Counted from the stretch's first letter, positions 42,701 to 51,286 are shown. The stretch: 64,000 nucleotides of DNA from Aristaeella lactis (GCF_018118585.1 NZ_CP069421.1:248001-312000), one strand, 5' to 3'. Notes: generated from the letters alone by a model not told the origin. Numbers and translations are program-made.

Positions 42701-43310
42701 GGAGATCACCGAACCGGAAGAGGAAGCCGAAACGGCAGACATGGACGGGGTCTTTGTGGACCTGGGCGGTATCCTGACGGAGGTCAAGGAGAAAGCCACC
42801 AAGAAAGGCGACTACATGGCCTTTGTGACCCTGGAGGATATGACCGGGCAGATCGAGTGCTTGGTGTTCCCGCGGGTGTTTGAAAAATACAGGCTGCTGC
42901 TGAACGCGGATGAAGCTGTGGTGATCAGCGGCAAGATCAGCGTGCGGGAGGATGAAGCTCCCAAACTGCTGGCGGAGCGCATTACCCGGCTGGAAGAGTG
43001 GACGGCACAGCCCTCCATGCTGCGGCTGGACGATTTCCGGAAAAAGAACGAGGCGCAGAAAACCGACGCGCAGCTGGCCCAGGAGGCGGACCGGAAGGTC
43101 TTCCTGAGGCTGGCACGGAAGGATATGGACCGGGCGGGCGCCGTGCTGGCGCTGTGTGCCGGGAATGTGCCGGTTTATATGCATATTCCGGAGGAGAAGA
43201 TCACCCTGCTGTGTCCGCGTGAAAACTGGTGCAGCGCGGACGAAAACTGCCTTCAGAGACTGCGGGACGCGCTGGGCGCGGAGAACGTGGTCCTGAAGCA
43301 GAAAGGATGA
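39756..43310 (+). CDS. dnaE: DNA polymerase III alpha subunit (DnaE)
   Basis: An 1184-residue replicative polymerase of the C family. The N-terminal PHP domain (THLHLHTEYSLLDG, ITDHG) is followed by the polymerase core with GPGRGSGAGS and the catalytic PDIDVDF near residue 400, helix-hairpin-helix sequences near 820-860, and an OB-fold (DMTGQIECLVFPRVFEKY). It has no PolC-type exonuclease insertion. This is the DnaE form that Clostridia carry next to PolC. GGAGGG precedes ATG 39756. gtrA starts 6 nt after the stop. Confidence 0.97.
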   Translation: MSFTHLHLHTEYSLLDGACRISSLVERLKELGMDSCAITDHGVLYGAIDFYTTMKDAGIKPIIGCEAYVCRDRTDKSLAGRENSHLILLCENNTGYQNLMYLISEGFLTGYYYKPRIDYNLIREHHEGLICLSACLSGDLPKLLLNGQDESAHAYVREMQEIFGKDNFYIEIMDHNLREEKTVLPRLIALAREMDVPLVATNDCHYLEKKDAHAQEVLMCIQTGKTLADEQRMRMETEELYVKSEEEMRALFRQVPDAVDRTREIADRCNVEFEFGVTRLPHYPVPEGETAKSMLRRLCGEGMKRLYPDAKEGDEPYTRLEYELSTIEHMGYVDYFLIVWDFIHYAKSHGIMVGPGRGSGAGSIVAYTLGITMLDPLKYQLLFERFLNPERVSMPDIDVDFCYERRQEVIDYVARKYGSDHVSQIITFGTMAAKGVVRDVGRVLGMSYQETDAVAKAIPFDLGMTLNKALKISPVLREMYDNQPKVKELIDTALTLEGMPRHASTHAAGVLITGKPVVEFVPLQRNDEVITTQYPMGTIERLGLLKMDFLGLRTLTVIRDTLDMMRETGKDMKPEEIPLDDPEVYEMISRGDTDGVFQMEGAGMTGFLTNMKPSCFEDIIAAISLYRPGPMESIPRYIAGKANPASVKYKTEKLRPILDVTYGCMVYQEQVMQIVRDLAGYSYGRSDLVRRAMAKKKHKVMEEERQIFVHGLTDKDGNVTVPGCVRNGVPENVANEIYDEMIAFASYAFNKSHAAAYGVVAMQTAWLKRYYPVQFMAAMLNSVYGNTGKIAGYIQYCRGRDISVLPPNVNRSRWKFTVDTDERGKAAILFGLGAIKSVGENAVNAIIREREAAGPFRDIFDFCRRIDTTECNKRVTESLVKAGAFDGMGANRPQMLAVYEAAMDANQAMKKKNVSGQVSLFDMFGGGEEQPMFDAELRLPPLPDCPAKVKLKMEKDAAGVYMTGHPLDDYREKLKKLTYTAAEITEPEEEAETADMDGVFVDLGGILTEVKEKATKKGDYMAFVTLEDMTGQIECLVFPRVFEKYRLLLNADEAVVISGKISVREDEAPKLLAERITRLEEWTAQPSMLRLDDFRKKNEAQKTDAQLAQEADRKVFLRLARKDMDRAGAVLALCAGNVPVYMHIPEEKITLLCPRENWCSADENCLQRLRDALGAENVVLKQKG

Positions 43311-43316
43311 TAGAAC

Positions 43317-43757
43317 ATGGAACAGAAAACGAACCGGACAGCGGAGGTGATCCGCTTTGCCCTGACGGGCGGGATCTGTTTTCTGGTTGAACTGGCGGTA
43401 CTGATCCTGCTGAAAGGGAAGTTCGGTGTGGATACGCTGATCGCGACGCCGATCGCGTTCCTGGTTTCCGTAATCCTGAACTACCTGCTGTGTGTGGTAT
43501 GGGTGTTCCGCGGGGCGAAAAACCACGGAGCCGGCGCCAAGGCAGGTTTCCTGATCACCAGCGTGATCGGTCTGGGACTGAATGAGCTGCTGATGCTGGT
43601 CTTCCGCCTGATCCTGGGCGAGGATGCTGTGATCCTGACCCTGGGAAGCAGGCAGGTCAACATGTATGTGCTGAACAAGTGCCTGGCCACGCTGATCGTG
43701 ATGATCTGGAATTATTTCTCGAAACGGGCGGTTTTGTACCGTAAGGTGAAGCAATGA
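43317..43757 (+). CDS. GtrA-family membrane protein
   Basis: A 146-residue protein with four membrane helices in the GtrA pattern: FALTGGICFLVELAVL, the helix-2 VSVILNYLLCVVWVF with the family's F-x-x-N-Y-x-x-x-x-x-W-V-F, and the last NKCLATLIVMIWNYF. GtrA proteins are thought to help polyprenyl-linked sugars cross membranes. It is translationally coupled to the following ABC gene by a 4-nt overlap. Confidence 0.88.
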   Translation: MEQKTNRTAEVIRFALTGGICFLVELAVLILLKGKFGVDTLIATPIAFLVSVILNYLLCVVWVFRGAKNHGAGAKAGFLITSVIGLGLNELLMLVFRLILGEDAVILTLGSRQVNMYVLNKCLATLIVMIWNYFSKRAVLYRKVKQ

Positions 43758-44680
43758 TCAGACTGGAACATGTGACAAAAATGTATGGCAGCATTCCGGG
43801 ACTCCGGGATGTTTCGCTTCATGTTCCCAAAGGGCAGATCGTGGGCCTGCTGGGCCGGAACGGTGCGGGGAAAACCACGGCACTGAACCTGATAACCGGC
43901 TATTTCCCGCCGACGGAAGGAACGGTTCGCATCGGGGACAAGGATATGCTCGCGGATCCGCGGGCCTGCAAGCGGATGATCGGCTACCTGCCGGAGAAGC
44001 CGCCGCTGTATGACGAGATGACGGTGGAGGACTTCCTGTCCTTTGTCTGTGAACTGCGGGAGGTTGTCCGGAAGGCAAGCCGCGCGCATGTGGATGAGAT
44101 CATTGAGCTGTGCGCACTGAAGGAGGTCAGGCACCGGGTAATCGGCCACCTGAGTAAGGGATACCGCCAGCGGGTGGGTATTGCCCAGGCACTGTGCGGC
44201 TCACCGGAGATCCTGATCCTGGACGAGCCTACAGTGGGCCTGGATCCCCGGCAGACTGTTGAGATGCGGGAACTGATCCGGAAGCTGGGAGAAGCGCATA
44301 CGGTGCTGTTTTCCAGCCATATCCTCAGCGAGGTGCAGCAGCTTTGCTCCCGGGTGATCATCCTTAATGAAGGCCGGATGGTGCAGAGCATTGACCTGAC
44401 GGAAAAGCCGAAGGATACCGTGCGGCTCCGTGTACGCGCTGTGGGTCGGAAAGAGGCACTGCTCAATGCCCTGAAGGGTCTGCAGTGCGTTCAGCAGGCG
44501 GAAAGCGTGAACAGCCCGGAAGAAGGAACAGCGGAGTTGGTGCTGACCTGCCTGGCCGCGGATGAACAGGGCAGGGCTACGGACCAGATATTCCAGCTGC
44601 TGGCCGGGATCAATGCCCCGATCCGGATGATGGGAGAAGAGAGGGACAGCCTGGAGGAAATATTCCTGCGAAATACATGA
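43754..44680 (+). CDS. GldA-like ABC transporter ATP-binding protein
   Basis: A 308-residue ATPase: Walker A GRNGAGKTT, signature LSKGYRQRVG, Walker B LILDEPTVGLDP, switch histidine in SSHILSE. The C-terminal extension after 215 (RLRVRAVGRKEALL) is the regulatory domain typical of GldA-like gliding-family ATPases. The next three genes complete a GldF/GldG/DUF4340 set. In Clostridia the substrate is not known; gliding is not implied. Confidence 0.93.
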   Translation: MIRLEHVTKMYGSIPGLRDVSLHVPKGQIVGLLGRNGAGKTTALNLITGYFPPTEGTVRIGDKDMLADPRACKRMIGYLPEKPPLYDEMTVEDFLSFVCELREVVRKASRAHVDEIIELCALKEVRHRVIGHLSKGYRQRVGIAQALCGSPEILILDEPTVGLDPRQTVEMRELIRKLGEAHTVLFSSHILSEVQQLCSRVIILNEGRMVQSIDLTEKPKDTVRLRVRAVGRKEALLNALKGLQCVQQAESVNSPEEGTAELVLTCLAADEQGRATDQIFQLLAGINAPIRMMGEERDSLEEIFLRNT

Positions 44681-44688
44681 GGAATAAT

Positions 44689-44937
44689 TCAGAATTCAGA
44701 ATTCAGAATTATAGTGCCTGCAAGCAGGCACTTACTGAAAACTGAAGATTTAAAACTGAAGGATGAATAATGGTGGAAAAAACAGCACAGAGTGCTGTTT
44801 TCAGAAATTGAATCAGATCTCTCCACGCGGCCTGCGGCCTTGGTCGAGATGACAAAGTGAAGAGTGAAGAGTTGAGAGTGAAAAGATTCCAGTGAAAAGT
44901 TGCCCGCGTACGTGCGGGCGGGCAGGAGGCAAACAAT
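44689..44937. repeat. composite intergenic repeat, copy R1
   Basis: The gap between gldA-like and gldF-like genes holds, in order: AATTCAG heptads; a hairpin TGCCTGC-AAGCAGGCA; a stem AAAACAGCAC-AGA-GTGCTGTTTT (44777-44802); GAATTGAATC; a hairpin core ATCTC...GAGAT with inserted GGCC blocks; GTGAAGA heptads; and a terminal palindrome GCCCGC-GTAC-GTGCGGGC. It ends in the GGAGG ribosome binding site of the next gene. Confidence 0.85.
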
Positions 44938-45648
44938 ATGAACACGATACGGAAGCGGGAGATGCAGGGGTACTTTTATACGCCTGTGGGCTACGTTTTT
45001 ATCGGCGTGTTCCTGGCGGTTTCCTCCGTTATGTTTTATGTGGACATCCTGAGGACGCGTAGCGGCGACCTGCCGGTTTTTATCAGCGATATGAGCTATC
45101 TGTGGATGCTGCTGTGCCCGATCCTGACCATGAGGCTGCTGGCGGAGGAAAGGCAGAAGAAGACGGACCAGCTGCTGCTGACCAGCCCGGTATCCCTGCC
45201 GGGCATTGTTATCGGAAAATACCTGGCCGCGGTAACCGTGCTGCTGATCACTGCCGGAATGACGCTGTTCTATGCCCTGGTGGTTGCGCTTTACGGGCAG
45301 GTTTATCCGGCGGAACTGGCGGTGAACTACCTGGGCTTTATCCTGCAGGGATGCGCACTGGTCGCCATGGATATGTTCCTTTCCGGCTGCGCGGCCACAC
45401 CGGTGATCGCGGCGGTGTTGGCCTACGGGGTTAACCTGCTGCTGTGGATCGTGGACCTGCTCTACAGCACGATCACCGTGGACTGGCTCTCGGGCATCCT
45501 GAAGTTTATTTCCCTGTACTGGCGGAATGAGAACTTCATCAAGCTGGGACAGCTGAGCTTCGCAACAATCCTGTTTGACCTGTCGTTTATCGCGGCGTTC
45601 CTGGCGCTGACGGTATTCAGGCTGGACCGGAGAAGGTACAGGCGCTGA
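44938..45648 (+). CDS. GldF-like ABC transporter permease
   Basis: A 236-residue membrane protein with six helices. The N-terminal cytoplasmic stretch (IRKREMQGYFYTPVGYVFIG), the EERQKKTDQLLLTSPVSLPGIVIGKY loop and the last helices match the GldF/NosY-like ABC-2 permease group. ATG 44938 follows GGAGG. It is separated from its ATPase by the repeat R1, unusual for a tightly linked module. Confidence 0.9.
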   Translation: MNTIRKREMQGYFYTPVGYVFIGVFLAVSSVMFYVDILRTRSGDLPVFISDMSYLWMLLCPILTMRLLAEERQKKTDQLLLTSPVSLPGIVIGKYLAAVTVLLITAGMTLFYALVVALYGQVYPAELAVNYLGFILQGCALVAMDMFLSGCAATPVIAAVLAYGVNLLLWIVDLLYSTITVDWLSGILKFISLYWRNENFIKLGQLSFATILFDLSFIAAFLALTVFRLDRRRYRR

Positions 45649-45655
45649 AGATTGC

Positions 45656-45855
45656 TGGGCAATCTTCAGCGCAATGAAGAATGCAGAATGCAGAATGAAT
45701 AATGGTGGAAAAAACAGCACGGAGTGCTGTTTTCCGGAATTGAATCCGCTGCGGCGGGGGAGATCCCTCGACTACGCTCGGGATGACAAAGTGAAGAGTT
45801 GCCCGTGCACGGGCAGTGAAGAGATTCCAGTGAAGAGTGAAGAGATAACAGTTGC
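45656..45855. repeat. composite intergenic repeat, copy R2
   Basis: The gap between gldF- and gldG-like genes has the same order as R1: AATGCAG heptads; AAAACAGCAC-GGA-GTGCTGTTTT (45712-45735); GAATTGAATC; the hairpin core ATCCC-N12-GGGAT (about 45766-45788) leading into GATGACA; GTGAAGA heptads; the perfect palindrome TGCCCGTGCACGGGCA. It starts with an extra hairpin, GATTGC-TGG-GCAATC. Confidence 0.85.
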
Positions 45856-45882
45856 CCTTAGCGGGCTAAGGAGCAGGAATAG

Positions 45883-47343
45883 ATGGGTAAGAAAGAAAAG
45901 CACGGGAACGGGAAGTGGAAATACAGCTCCATCTCGGCATTGATGCTGGCGATGGTGCTGATCGCGCTGCTCGCGCTGAACGTGGGTGCTTACACGCTGG
46001 AGAAAAACCAGGGCTGGCGTCTTGATTTCTCTTTCAACGGCATCCTGTCCCAGAGCGCTGAAACCAAAGCTGTGCTGGACAAAGTAACAGAGCCGGTTGA
46101 GATCTACGCGCTGTTCCGCAAGTCAAATGAGCGGGAGGAAGGCCTGGTTGAGATCCAGGAGCTGCTGGACAAGTATGCCGCAGCCAGCGACAAGATCAGC
46201 TGGAAGCTGGTGGACCCGGCACTGAATCCCACCCTTTTGCAGCGCTTTACTACAGAAAACGTGATCCCCGGTGAGAATACCCTGATCGTCTGGTGTGAAA
46301 AGACGGGACGGTTCCGCGTGGTCGGAGGCGAGGACTTTTTGAGCCAGAGCTTCGACATGGAAACCGGTGAGATCGTCCAGAGCGGACTGACCTACGAACG
46401 CGGCATCACTTCCGCCATCGCTTATGTGATCAGGGACAGGGTACCGGAAGCGGTTATCCTGCAGGGACATAAAGAGTATGGAAGTGATGAGCTCCAGTAC
46501 TTTGAGAACCTGCTGGAAGCCAACCAGTACAAGGTAAAATACCAGACCCTGAAGGAAAGCGCATACACACCGGATCCGGCCGACCTGCTGATCTTCTTCT
46601 GCCCGCAGATGGACCTGACTGAAACAGAACTGGAGAAGATGACGGATTTTGCCCAGAAGGGCGGAAGCTTCCTGTTTGTGAGCGATTACGATGATCCGCT
46701 GAGCAGTATGCCCAACTATACCACGCTGCTGCGCAACTACGGATTTATTCCGCTGGACGGCATGGTGGTCGCGGATACAGCGGACGCGGATTCCTATTAC
46801 CGGTATGTTTATGCGCTGCATCCCGAGATGTGTTCAACAGACCTGACGATCAGCCTGATTGCCACGGAATCGGATTACCTGCTGCTGAACGGATCGAGGG
46901 CTTTCGCTACACCGGAGGAAGGAGACCGCAACCTCAGTGTGGATGAAGTACTGCGCAGCGGTGAAACTGCTTACCTGAAGGATGCCAATGCCACAAGCAG
47001 CATGAAGGAGCCGGAGGACCCCACCGGGCCCTTCTCCCTGGCCTTACAGGCCCGCCGGGTGACAACTGACGGCTATGTTTCCCGGGCGTTTATCATCGGG
47101 GACAGCGCGGCCCTGACCAGCAGGGAACTGTATGAATATACCAACAGCATGCAGTTTGTCGTGCAGGTGATGGATTCTCTGCTGCAGGTGGAGGAATCCG
47201 GTGTGCAGGTTTCCCCGAAGGATATTATCCGCCCCGGACTGAAAGCAGCGAGTTCGTCCCTTGGCTCCATCCTGCTGGTCGCCATGCCCCTGCTGGTGCT
47301 GCTGGCGGCGCTGCTGGTGATGAGGCCGAGGAGAAACGCGTGA
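45883..47343 (+). CDS. GldG-like ABC transporter auxiliary protein
   Basis: A 486-residue protein with one N-terminal helix (about 18-42), a large extracytoplasmic domain and one C-terminal helix (about 455-480), as in GldG. The inner part matches the ABC-type GldG domain: a beta strand VEIYALFRKSN, KISWKLVDPALNP, VILQGHKEY and LLIFFCPQMDLTETELEKM. It is thought to couple with the GldF permease; its true role is unknown. AAGGAG lies 9 nt before ATG 45883, right after repeat R2. Confidence 0.86.
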   Translation: MGKKEKHGNGKWKYSSISALMLAMVLIALLALNVGAYTLEKNQGWRLDFSFNGILSQSAETKAVLDKVTEPVEIYALFRKSNEREEGLVEIQELLDKYAAASDKISWKLVDPALNPTLLQRFTTENVIPGENTLIVWCEKTGRFRVVGGEDFLSQSFDMETGEIVQSGLTYERGITSAIAYVIRDRVPEAVILQGHKEYGSDELQYFENLLEANQYKVKYQTLKESAYTPDPADLLIFFCPQMDLTETELEKMTDFAQKGGSFLFVSDYDDPLSSMPNYTTLLRNYGFIPLDGMVVADTADADSYYRYVYALHPEMCSTDLTISLIATESDYLLLNGSRAFATPEEGDRNLSVDEVLRSGETAYLKDANATSSMKEPEDPTGPFSLALQARRVTTDGYVSRAFIIGDSAALTSRELYEYTNSMQFVVQVMDSLLQVEESGVQVSPKDIIRPGLKAASSSLGSILLVAMPLLVLLAALLVMRPRRNA

Positions 47344-47351
47344 ACGCGTTT

Positions 47352-47510
47352 CTCCAATGAACAATTAACAATGAACAATGAACAATTGCGGATAAAACAG
47401 CACGGAGTGCTGTTTTCAGGAATTGAATCAGATCTCTCCGCTTCGGTCGAGATGACAAAGTGAAGAGTGAACAGTGAACAGTTGCTGTCGGTTTTGACAG
47501 CAACCGACAG
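47352..47510. repeat. composite intergenic repeat, copy R3
   Basis: Between gldG-like and DUF4340 genes: AATGAAC heptads (47356-47385); AAAACAGCAC-GGA-GTGCTGTTTT (47394-47416); GAATTGAATC; core ATCTC-TCCGCTTCGGTC-GAGAT (47431-47452) then GACAAA; GTGAAGA/GTGAACA heptads; a perfect palindromic hairpin GTTGCTGTC-GGTTTT-GACAGCAAC (about 47480-47503). It ends at the ribosome binding site of the next gene. Confidence 0.88.
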
Positions 47511-47530
47511 CGAAGGAGACGGGCAGTGGC

Positions 47531-49057
47531 ATGCAAAAGGTGGAAAGACAGAAACATAAGGACCGGCGGCGGGGAAGGCTGACCGGGATCATCCTGTGCG
47601 CTGTTTTGCTGGCTGCCTGTGTTACGGGAGGGCTCCTGCTGTTCCGTAAAGGAAAAGAACAGCAGCCTGTTGTTTCTGAAAAGGTGGATCGATCTGGAAC
47701 GATTATCCGGCGCGCTGAAGAGGAACTGGAAAGTATCACCGTGACGCGGCCGGAGAAAGATCCCTGGACAGTGGTTCGGGATGAAGAGGGGAATCTGCGG
47801 CTCCTGACGGATGGGGAGACTTCCTCCTGGAATGTGGACCGGACAATTGCCCGCATGCTGACGGACGTTGCTGTCAACCTGACTTACGAAGAAGTGTTTA
47901 CGGACAATCCGGAGGAGTGGAAACACGAAGCCCGGGCTTTCGGCCTGGAAGAACCGGCCGTGATTGCCGTATTCCGTTATACAGACGGAACAGAGAAAAC
48001 CGCGCGTATCGGACACTCCTCAGACGCGGAAGGGAATTCAGCCTACTATATGTCGATAGACGGAGATGACCGTCTGTATGCCGTTTCAGCAGGTACGCTG
48101 GAAGACCTGAACGTGGATATGGATATCCTTCATCCGGTTGCGCAGCCAGAAATAAAGAAAGCCCTTCTGGACCGGATCACGGTGAAGAACGGGGACGGAA
48201 CCATACGGCGTGAATGGGCACTTCAGGGCAGGATTACAGACCGTGATGCGGCTGAAAACTGGATCCTGACTACGCCCTATACCTACCTGGCGGATTATGA
48301 CTTTATCAAAGGTATCCTGGACACGACTGAGAATATCCGTCTGGGAGTCTATATCGGCGAGGCAAATGAGGAAAATGTGAAGGCCTGCGGGCTGGACCAG
48401 CCAACATCGATCATAGAGTTCCATATGGCCCAAGGATCCACCGGCACGGTGAGCAATTCAGGTGTATATGACGTTGTGGACTGGGAAGAATCCACTGTGA
48501 CGCTGACGATCGGTGGGCATAAAACCGATATGACGTCCTACGTCCTTTATAAAAACGAGATCTACACCATTACAGACTTTTCCCTGCAGGCTATTCTGGA
48601 GACGGAAATCCTTAGCACTGTTGCGCGGTATACGATCGCGACGCCGCTGACATCGCTGAAAAGCATTGTGGTGGAAAAACAGGGAGAGGAAGCAGTTCTT
48701 TATACTATTTACCAAAAAGAAGCTGAGGAAACCGAAGAAGCTGAAGAAACCGAAGATACTGAAAAAACGGAAGATCCGGGTTACGGGTGCCTGCGGAACG
48801 GAAAGGAAATATCCTATGATATGTTTTCCGCTGCCTGGGACCGCCTGCTGACCGTTACGGTGAGCGGAAAGCTGCCGAATGGATATGTGCCCGGCGAACC
48901 GCATACCCGGTATACGATCCATTCCGTGAGCGGCGCGGTTCACACAGTGGAACTGAGCGAACTGGATGCCATGCATGACGCGGTGACCCTGGATGGATAT
49001 ACGCTTTTCTACCTGATCAAAGGCGGAATGACGGATCTTCCGCAGGAAGAGCAATAA
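47531..49057 (+). CDS. DUF4340-domain protein
   Basis: A 508-residue protein with an N-terminal helix (about residues 18-38) and an extracytoplasmic part rich in beta strands with the DUF4340 pattern: ITVTRPEKDPWTVVRDEEGNLRLL, ALGLEEP-type turns (AFGLEEPAVIAVFRYTDGTEKTARIG) and a repeat of the same pattern later. A Glu/Thr-rich low-complexity stretch of about 20 residues lies near 398-418. It is usually linked to GldFG-like genes. AAGGAG lies 12 nt before ATG 47531. Confidence 0.85.
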   Translation: MQKVERQKHKDRRRGRLTGIILCAVLLAACVTGGLLLFRKGKEQQPVVSEKVDRSGTIIRRAEEELESITVTRPEKDPWTVVRDEEGNLRLLTDGETSSWNVDRTIARMLTDVAVNLTYEEVFTDNPEEWKHEARAFGLEEPAVIAVFRYTDGTEKTARIGHSSDAEGNSAYYMSIDGDDRLYAVSAGTLEDLNVDMDILHPVAQPEIKKALLDRITVKNGDGTIRREWALQGRITDRDAAENWILTTPYTYLADYDFIKGILDTTENIRLGVYIGEANEENVKACGLDQPTSIIEFHMAQGSTGTVSNSGVYDVVDWEESTVTLTIGGHKTDMTSYVLYKNEIYTITDFSLQAILETEILSTVARYTIATPLTSLKSIVVEKQGEEAVLYTIYQKEAEETEEAEETEDTEKTEDPGYGCLRNGKEISYDMFSAAWDRLLTVTVSGKLPNGYVPGEPHTRYTIHSVSGAVHTVELSELDAMHDAVTLDGYTLFYLIKGGMTDLPQEEQ

Positions 49058-49073
49058 AGAATAACAGAGACAG

Positions 49074-49107
49074 AAAAAAGCCCAATGCGTGATGCATTGG
49101 GTTTTTT
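49074..49107. terminator. bidirectional terminator
   Basis: AAAAAAGCCCAATGC-GTGA-TGCATTGGGTTTTTT is perfectly self-complementary, so it serves both the DUF4340 gene and the convergent minus-strand gene. Confidence 0.92.
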
Positions 49108-49120
49108 CACATATGGAAGA

Positions 49121-49594
49121 TCAGATGATTTCATAGCCAATGATATTTCGTCCGGTGTATTTTACAGTGACCTGGTCTCCGGCTTTAAAATCGGGGAGAG
49201 GAATCTCCAGATCCCAGTAATACCGCTGTTCCCGCGTGCCGTGCTTGTCAGCCTGGCCGAGGAAGATCAGACCCCTGCAGGCCACACCGTCCACGAAAGA
49301 GGATTCGCTTTCGGCTTCGCTGTATTCCAGCGTTTCTGTATGGTTACGGCCGGAAAGGGCGGAGGAGATCAGCTTCTTATACCGGTGAAGAGGCTTGCAG
49401 AACAGGTCGATCACAAAGGCTGTGACGGCGAAGATCAGGGCAAAGGAGACAATGCTCAGCCATTCCAGACGGATGATCATGGAATACACAAATACGGCCA
49501 GGATAACTGCCAGGATGATCCCCAGGATGATATAGCGCTTTTTCAACTGGGAAGAGACGGACTGAAGGTCGTTGGAAGAATACAGGTCTGTCAT
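49121..49594 (-). CDS. two-helix membrane protein of unknown function
   Basis: A 157-residue protein with two adjacent membrane helices (about residues 20-42 and 46-66) and a C-terminal beta-rich domain ending in DLEIPLPDFKAGDQVTVKYTGRN, which resembles the small beta-barrel end of DUF2500-like proteins, though I would not assign it. ATG 49594 follows GGAAAG. An AT-rich heptad repeat (AATTCATAATTT...) lies just upstream of the start. Confidence 0.7.
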   Translation of the reverse strand: MTDLYSSNDLQSVSSQLKKRYIILGIILAVILAVFVYSMIIRLEWLSIVSFALIFAVTAFVIDLFCKPLHRYKKLISSALSGRNHTETLEYSEAESESSFVDGVACRGLIFLGQADKHGTREQRYYWDLEIPLPDFKAGDQVTVKYTGRNIIGYEII

Positions 49595-49613
49595 TTGATC
49601 ACGCTTTCCAGAA

Positions 49614-49648
49614 TTCACAATTCATAATTTATAATTCATACATAATTC
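49614..49648. repeat. AT-rich heptad repeat
   Basis: Repeats of AATTCAT/AATTTAT (CACAATTCATAATTTATAATTCATAC...) about 35 bp long, 20 bp before the minus-strand start codon at 49594. Confidence 0.8.
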
Positions 49649-49746
49649 TTTACCGCTGTACAAGCGGTACTTTATTTCGAAACGTTGCTATATACAACAT
49701 TCATATCATGAAGGTAAACAAGGCAAAAGTCAAGCCAAAAAGGATA

Positions 49747-49782
49747 AAAAGAAACCGTCCTCCTTGTGCAGGGGAGGACGGT
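49747..49782 (-). terminator. terminator of the ribosomal operon
   Basis: ACCGTCCTCC and GGAGGACGGT pair with a loop; on the minus strand the stem is followed by TTCTTTTTAT. It lies 27 nt after the rplQ stop. The rest of the 49649-49744 gap shows nothing I can name. Confidence 0.85.
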
Positions 49783-49808
49783 ATGCTTGCTTGATGTGTC
49801 GGTTAATG

Positions 49809-50321
49809 TCAGACCAGCTCGAGAATGACCATCTCGGCGGCATCGCCGCGACGCGGTCCGAGCTTATAGATGCGGGTGTAGCCGCCGGAGCAGTTCTTTT
49901 CAGCGTTGCGGGCCTTGTACTTGGGTCCGAGTTCGCGGAAGAGCTTTTCCACCACAGGATGCTTGTTGTCCTTGGTGCGCTCACGGTAATCAGCCTTGTT
50001 CTCGTCGTCCTTCTTGGCTTCCTTCAGATCGTACAGATAAGCCATCATGATACGGCGGGCGTGCAGTTTGGACGGGGCATCGTTCACCACTTCCAGGGTG
50101 ACCAGCTGTCCCTTGTCGTTATGGGTTTCCTTGGTGGTGGAAACCGTATTTTCGCATTCGCGCACAGCCAGGGTGATCATTTTGTCGGCGATCCGGCGGA
50201 CTTCCTTGGCCTTGGCTTCGGTAGTCGTGATCCGGCCGTTCCAGATCAGGTTGGTCACCTGGTTACGAAGCAGCGCCTTGCGCTGATCCGCGGTGCGACC
50301 CAGCTTGCGTTGGTTAGCCAT
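49809..50321 (-). CDS. rplQ: ribosomal protein L17 (bL17)
   Basis: 170 residues. The N terminus [24 protein letters not shown] and the C-terminal [19 protein letters not shown] are hallmarks of bL17. It is longer than the E. coli protein because of a charged middle insertion (about residues 90-125), as in many Clostridia. It is the last gene of the alpha-type operon. Confidence 0.97.
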   Translation of the reverse strand: MANQRKLGRTADQRKALLRNQVTNLIWNGRITTTEAKAKEVRRIADKMITLAVRECENTVSTTKETHNDKGQLVTLEVVNDAPSKLHARRIMMAYLYDLKEAKKDDENKADYRERTKDNKHPVVEKLFRELGPKYKARNAEKNCSGGYTRIYKLGPRRGDAAEMVILELV

Positions 50322-50338
50322 GGGAATTCCCTCCTAAA

Positions 50339-51286
50339 TTAGTCATCATTGGGGCGCAGGCCCAGACCCAGAGCGCTGAGCTTCTGCTCAACTTCTTCCA
50401 GGCTCTTACGGCCGAGATTGCGGACCTTCATCATGTCTTCCTGATTCTTCTGCACCAGCTCAGCAACGCTGTTGATGCCGGCACGCTTCAGGCAGTTGTA
50501 AGCACGGACGGAAAGATCCAGTTCTTCGATAGTCATCTCCAGAACCTTATCCTTCTTGTCGTCTTCGGGCTGGACCATGCTCACGGGCATGACCTGATCG
50601 GTCAGGCTGATGAACAGGTTCAGGTGCTCATTCAGAATCTTGGCGGCGCTGGAGATCGCCTCTTCAGGCTTCAGCGTGCCATTGGTCCAAATCTCAAGTG
50701 TCAGCTTGTCGTAGTCGGTGATCTGACCTACACGGGTATCTTCAACCGTGTAGTTGACCTTCTTCACGGGGGTGAAGATGGAGTCGATCGGGATCACGCC
50801 GATGGGCATGCTGGGTGTCTTGTTCTTGTCGGCGCTCACATATCCGCGGCCGCGATCGAGGGTCAGCTGCATCTGCAGGTGAGCATCCTCGTTCAGGGTG
50901 GCGATATGGAGATCCGGGTTGGCGATTTCAACCTCATCATCCGTCTTGATGTCGCCGGCCTTCAGTTCGCAGGGACCCTTCACATCAATCGTGAGCTGCT
51001 TGGGGCCGTCCGCAAACATCTTGCAGGCCATGGTCTTCAGATTCAGGATGATTTCCGTTACATCTTCCTTGACTCCCGGGATCGTGGAGAACTCATGCTG
51101 CACACCTTCAATGTGTACAGAAGAAACTGCCACGCCGGGGAGGGAGGAAAGAAGCACGCGGCGCAGGGAGTTGCCCAGGGTGTGGCCGAATCCGCGTTCA
51201 AGCGGCTCGATCACAAAGCGGCCATAGCAGCCGTTCTGTCCAACTTCGACGCATTCGATGCGGGCTTTTTCGATTTCGACGATCAT
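50339..51286 (-). CDS. rpoA: RNA polymerase alpha subunit
   Basis: 315 residues. The N-terminal dimerisation domain shows [23 protein letters not shown] and [22 protein letters not shown]; the C-terminal domain shows [23 protein letters not shown] and [15 protein letters not shown]. The size and both domains are typical. GGAGG precedes ATG 51286. Confidence 0.98.
   Translation of the reverse strand: MIVEIEKARIECVEVGQNGCYGRFVIEPLERGFGHTLGNSLRRVLLSSLPGVAVSSVHIEGVQHEFSTIPGVKEDVTEIILNLKTMACKMFADGPKQLTIDVKGPCELKAGDIKTDDEVEIANPDLHIATLNEDAHLQMQLTLDRGRGYVSADKNKTPSMPIGVIPIDSIFTPVKKVNYTVEDTRVGQITDYDKLTLEIWTNGTLKPEEAISSAAKILNEHLNLFISLTDQVMPVSMVQPEDDKKDKVLEMTIEELDLSVRAYNCLKRAGINSVAELVQKNQEDMMKVRNLGRKSLEEVEQKLSALGLGLRPNDD

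Noticed and set aside
39633-43754. Open frame of 1373 codons on the minus strand
   Set aside because: It is the antisense of dnaE, gtrA and their flanks, rich in His and Gln as expected from reverse reading of GC-rich coding DNA, and has no recognisable motif or ribosome binding site.
44777-44802. AAAACAGCAC/GTGCTGTTTT stem as an intrinsic terminator (also at 45712 and 47394)
   Set aside because: It is followed by only four T residues and lies inside an operon whose downstream genes need read-through; kept as part of the composite repeat rather than called a terminator.
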